DNA of 17,979 nt from Rikenellaceae bacterium (lineage in GTDB: Bacteria > Bacteroidota > Bacteroidia > Bacteroidales > Rikenellaceae), in contig JAJBVJ010000069.1 of assembly GCA_020859875.1 (NCBI GenBank), forward strand, positions 1 through 17,979, in the 5' to 3' direction. Positions 16,643 to 17,979 of the stretch are shown here, in pieces. The notes beneath the pieces were generated by a model. The model worked only from the letters and a program-made list of their open reading frames with translations, had not been told where the DNA came from and did not search any database. The first letter of the stretch is position 1; each line of letters begins with the position of its first letter. Both the position numbers and the translations under genes were made by a program.

Positions 16643-17839
16643 CTAACGGGGGTCTTTACCGTGGGACGCCTTTCCCCGGAAAAGTACGAGCGTCAAAAGA
16701 AAGGCTAAGACCGCACACCCGGTAAGCACAATGCCTGTCGAAACGAGCATATTCCCCAGTCCGACAAGGGGAGTGACGATGCCCCCGAATATGAAATTCA
16801 TTGCCCCGAGAACCGCTGCCGCTGTACCGGCATTTTTACGCTCGCTTTCGATGGCGATGGTTGCCGACGAGGGGAAGGTAAGTCCGGTCGCAAATAGCAG
16901 GGCGAACAGCGGCAGGCAGATATACCCGAAACCGAGACCTGCCATAAGTATAGCCGACGTGGCGGCGGCGAGCGGCACCATCAGGTATACCCCGGCCTTG
17001 ACGGCTTTAGCAGGGGTGGAGAACCGTCCCGAGCATATTGTGCCGGCCATTACGGCAAGGGTGTTCGCCGCGAAGTATAGGCTGTAAACGAGTGGAGAGA
17101 GGCCGTAATATTCCTGGAATATGAAAGGCGATGCCGCGATGTATGCAAAAAGTATCGCCATCGAGAAGGAGAGAAGGCTAACGCAGAGCATAAATTTACT
17201 GTTGCGCAGCACAGGCCCGAAAAGCCGGAAGGTTTGCATTAGATTCCCTTTGCTCCGTTTTTCTACCGGCAGGGTCTCCCGGTAGAAGTAACAGAGGACG
17301 GTAAGCAGTGCACCGATAAAAAGAAGTGCCCAGAATACCCCTTTCCAGTCGGTGAAACTCAATACGGCCCCTCCCAGAACCGGGGCCGCCACTGGAGCGA
17401 GCCCCTGCACCCCGGCTATGACGGCAAAAAAACGGGCGAGATCCTTCCCGGTGAACAGGTCGGCCGAGATCGACCGCGAAAGTACGATACCTCCCGAACC
17501 GGCCACGCCCTGAACGAACCTGAAAAAGATGAAAGATTCGATACTCCGGGCGAAAATACAGAGCACGGTGGAGACCATAAAGAGCCACATCGACCATAAA
17601 AGAGGTCGGCGGCGGCCGACCCGGTCGCTTACGGGGCCGATCAAAAGTTGACCCGCCGCAAGGCCGAGCATACTGGCGGTGATCCCCGACTGAACCAGGG
17701 AAACGGAAGTAGAAAAGAAATCCGTCATTGCGGGAAGCCCCGGCAGATACATATCGGTCACAAGCGGGCCGAATGCCGCCAGTCCTCCCAATGTGACAAT
17801 AAGGAAGGTTCGGCTGTTGGCGGACACTAATTTGTCCAT
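16643..17839 (-). CDS. Bcr/CflA-family MFS multidrug efflux transporter
   Basis: Inner-membrane proton-driven drug exporter of the DHA1 Bcr/CflA subfamily; family members export bicyclomycin, chloramphenicol or other small compounds. The 398 residues hold about twelve hydrophobic helices. The subfamily signature D-M-Y-L-P-G-L-P-A-M (Asp29 in the first helix) is present. The major-facilitator loop 2-3 motif is G-P-V-S-D-R-V-G-R-R-R-P-L (68-80). The helix 5 antiporter region follows with G-x-x-x-G-P-like glycines and prolines (A-G-V-Q-G-L-A-P-V-A-A-P-V-L-G-G). It is full length with an ATG start at 17839, a strong promoter and a structured leader. The substrate cannot be read from sequence. No drug-responsive regulator gene lies in the window. 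Confidence 0.93.
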   Translation of the reverse strand: MDKLVSANSRTFLIVTLGGLAAFGPLVTDMYLPGLPAMTDFFSTSVSLVQSGITASMLGLAAGQLLIGPVSDRVGRRRPLLWSMWLFMVSTVLCIFARSIESFIFFRFVQGVAGSGGIVLSRSISADLFTGKDLARFFAVIAGVQGLAPVAAPVLGGAVLSFTDWKGVFWALLFIGALLTVLCYFYRETLPVEKRSKGNLMQTFRLFGPVLRNSKFMLCVSLLSFSMAILFAYIAASPFIFQEYYGLSPLVYSLYFAANTLAVMAGTICSGRFSTPAKAVKAGVYLMVPLAAATSAILMAGLGFGYICLPLFALLFATGLTFPSSATIAIESERKNAGTAAAVLGAMNFIFGGIVTPLVGLGNMLVSTGIVLTGCAVLAFLLTLVLFRGKASHGKDPR

Positions 17840-17859
17840 GAAAATGTTTTTACGATGAC

Positions 17860-17903
17860 CCGGAATTTAAGAGGCATCCGAATGAATCGGATCGGCATTC
17901 CGG
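17860..17903 (-). promoter_or_regulatory. Structured 5' leader of the efflux gene
   Basis: Nested inverted repeats: CCGGAAT (17860-17866) pairs with ATTCCGG (17897-17903), and inside them ATCCGA (17876-17881) pairs with TCGGAT (17887-17892). The whole stem fills the first part of the predicted mRNA leader, starting only a few bases after the inferred transcription start. It could be an operator or an RNA attenuator element; neither is proven. Confidence 0.4.
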
Positions 17904-17913
17904 TTTGGCAGGG

Positions 17914-17944
17914 CAAATTTACTAACCTGCCGGGTGAATTCAAA
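17914..17944 (-). promoter_or_regulatory. Consensus Bacteroidetes promoter of the efflux gene
   Basis: Minus strand TTTG (plus 17941-17944), exactly 19 bases, then TAAATTTG (plus 17914-17921), a full match to TTTG-N19-TAnnTTTG. Transcription should begin about 17907, leaving a leader of about 68 bases. Confidence 0.7.
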
Positions 17945-17979
17945 AAACAGTTCCCGGAAACGACCAAAAAAAGCCGATC

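Overview
The window looks like chromosomal DNA from a gut Bacteroidales bacterium. An Alistipes- or Rikenellaceae-like host is my guess from the moderately high GC and gene content, not something I could test. The clues are a glycan-degradation cluster with GH92 and GH130 enzymes, a DUF3575 protein, an N-terminally carboxypeptidase-regulatory-like outer-membrane barrel, weak or absent Shine-Dalgarno sequences, and promoters of the Bacteroidetes type (TTTG, about 19 bases, TAnnTTTG).

Left part, plus strand (1-5460): a glycan-use operon. A GH130 phosphorylase cut by the window edge is followed by a periplasmic GH92 alpha-mannosidase, a secreted alpha/beta hydrolase with an extra C-terminal beta domain, and an FHS-family sugar/H+ symporter. 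The set fits the known Bacteroides route for the N-glycan core: periplasmic alpha-mannosidases trim the glycan, a symporter imports Man-GlcNAc, and a cytosolic GH130 enzyme phosphorolyses it to mannose-1-phosphate and GlcNAc. A strong hairpin terminator closes the operon. A lone DUF3575 outer-membrane protein follows (5573-6139).

Middle, plus strand (6214-12187): a compact capsule/exopolysaccharide control and export cassette with a good promoter. It contains a WbpM/PglF/CapD-type membrane nucleotide-sugar 4,6-dehydratase, a PHP-type tyrosine phosphatase (CpsB/YwqE), a Wza-like export lipoprotein, and a Wzc-like tyrosine autokinase/co-polymerase with a (Tyr-Gly)9 tail. The dehydratase is broken by a one-base frameshift inside its NAD-binding loop. 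No glycosyltransferase, flippase or polymerase is present, and the cassette ends at a perfect 20-bp bidirectional terminator.

Right part, minus strand (12204-17839): asnB (glutamine-dependent asparagine synthetase), an outer-membrane beta-barrel of the TonB-receptor-like type without a SusD partner, and a Bcr/CflA-type drug efflux pump. The efflux gene has an essentially consensus promoter and a structured leader. The asnB leader has a tandem 10-base repeat that can form alternative hairpins. I see no tRNA, rRNA, CRISPR array, insertion sequence or phage gene. No wholly new system is evident. The most distinctive points are the frameshifted dehydratase, the Tyr-Gly tail, the hydrolase inside the mannosidase operon, and the two structured leaders.
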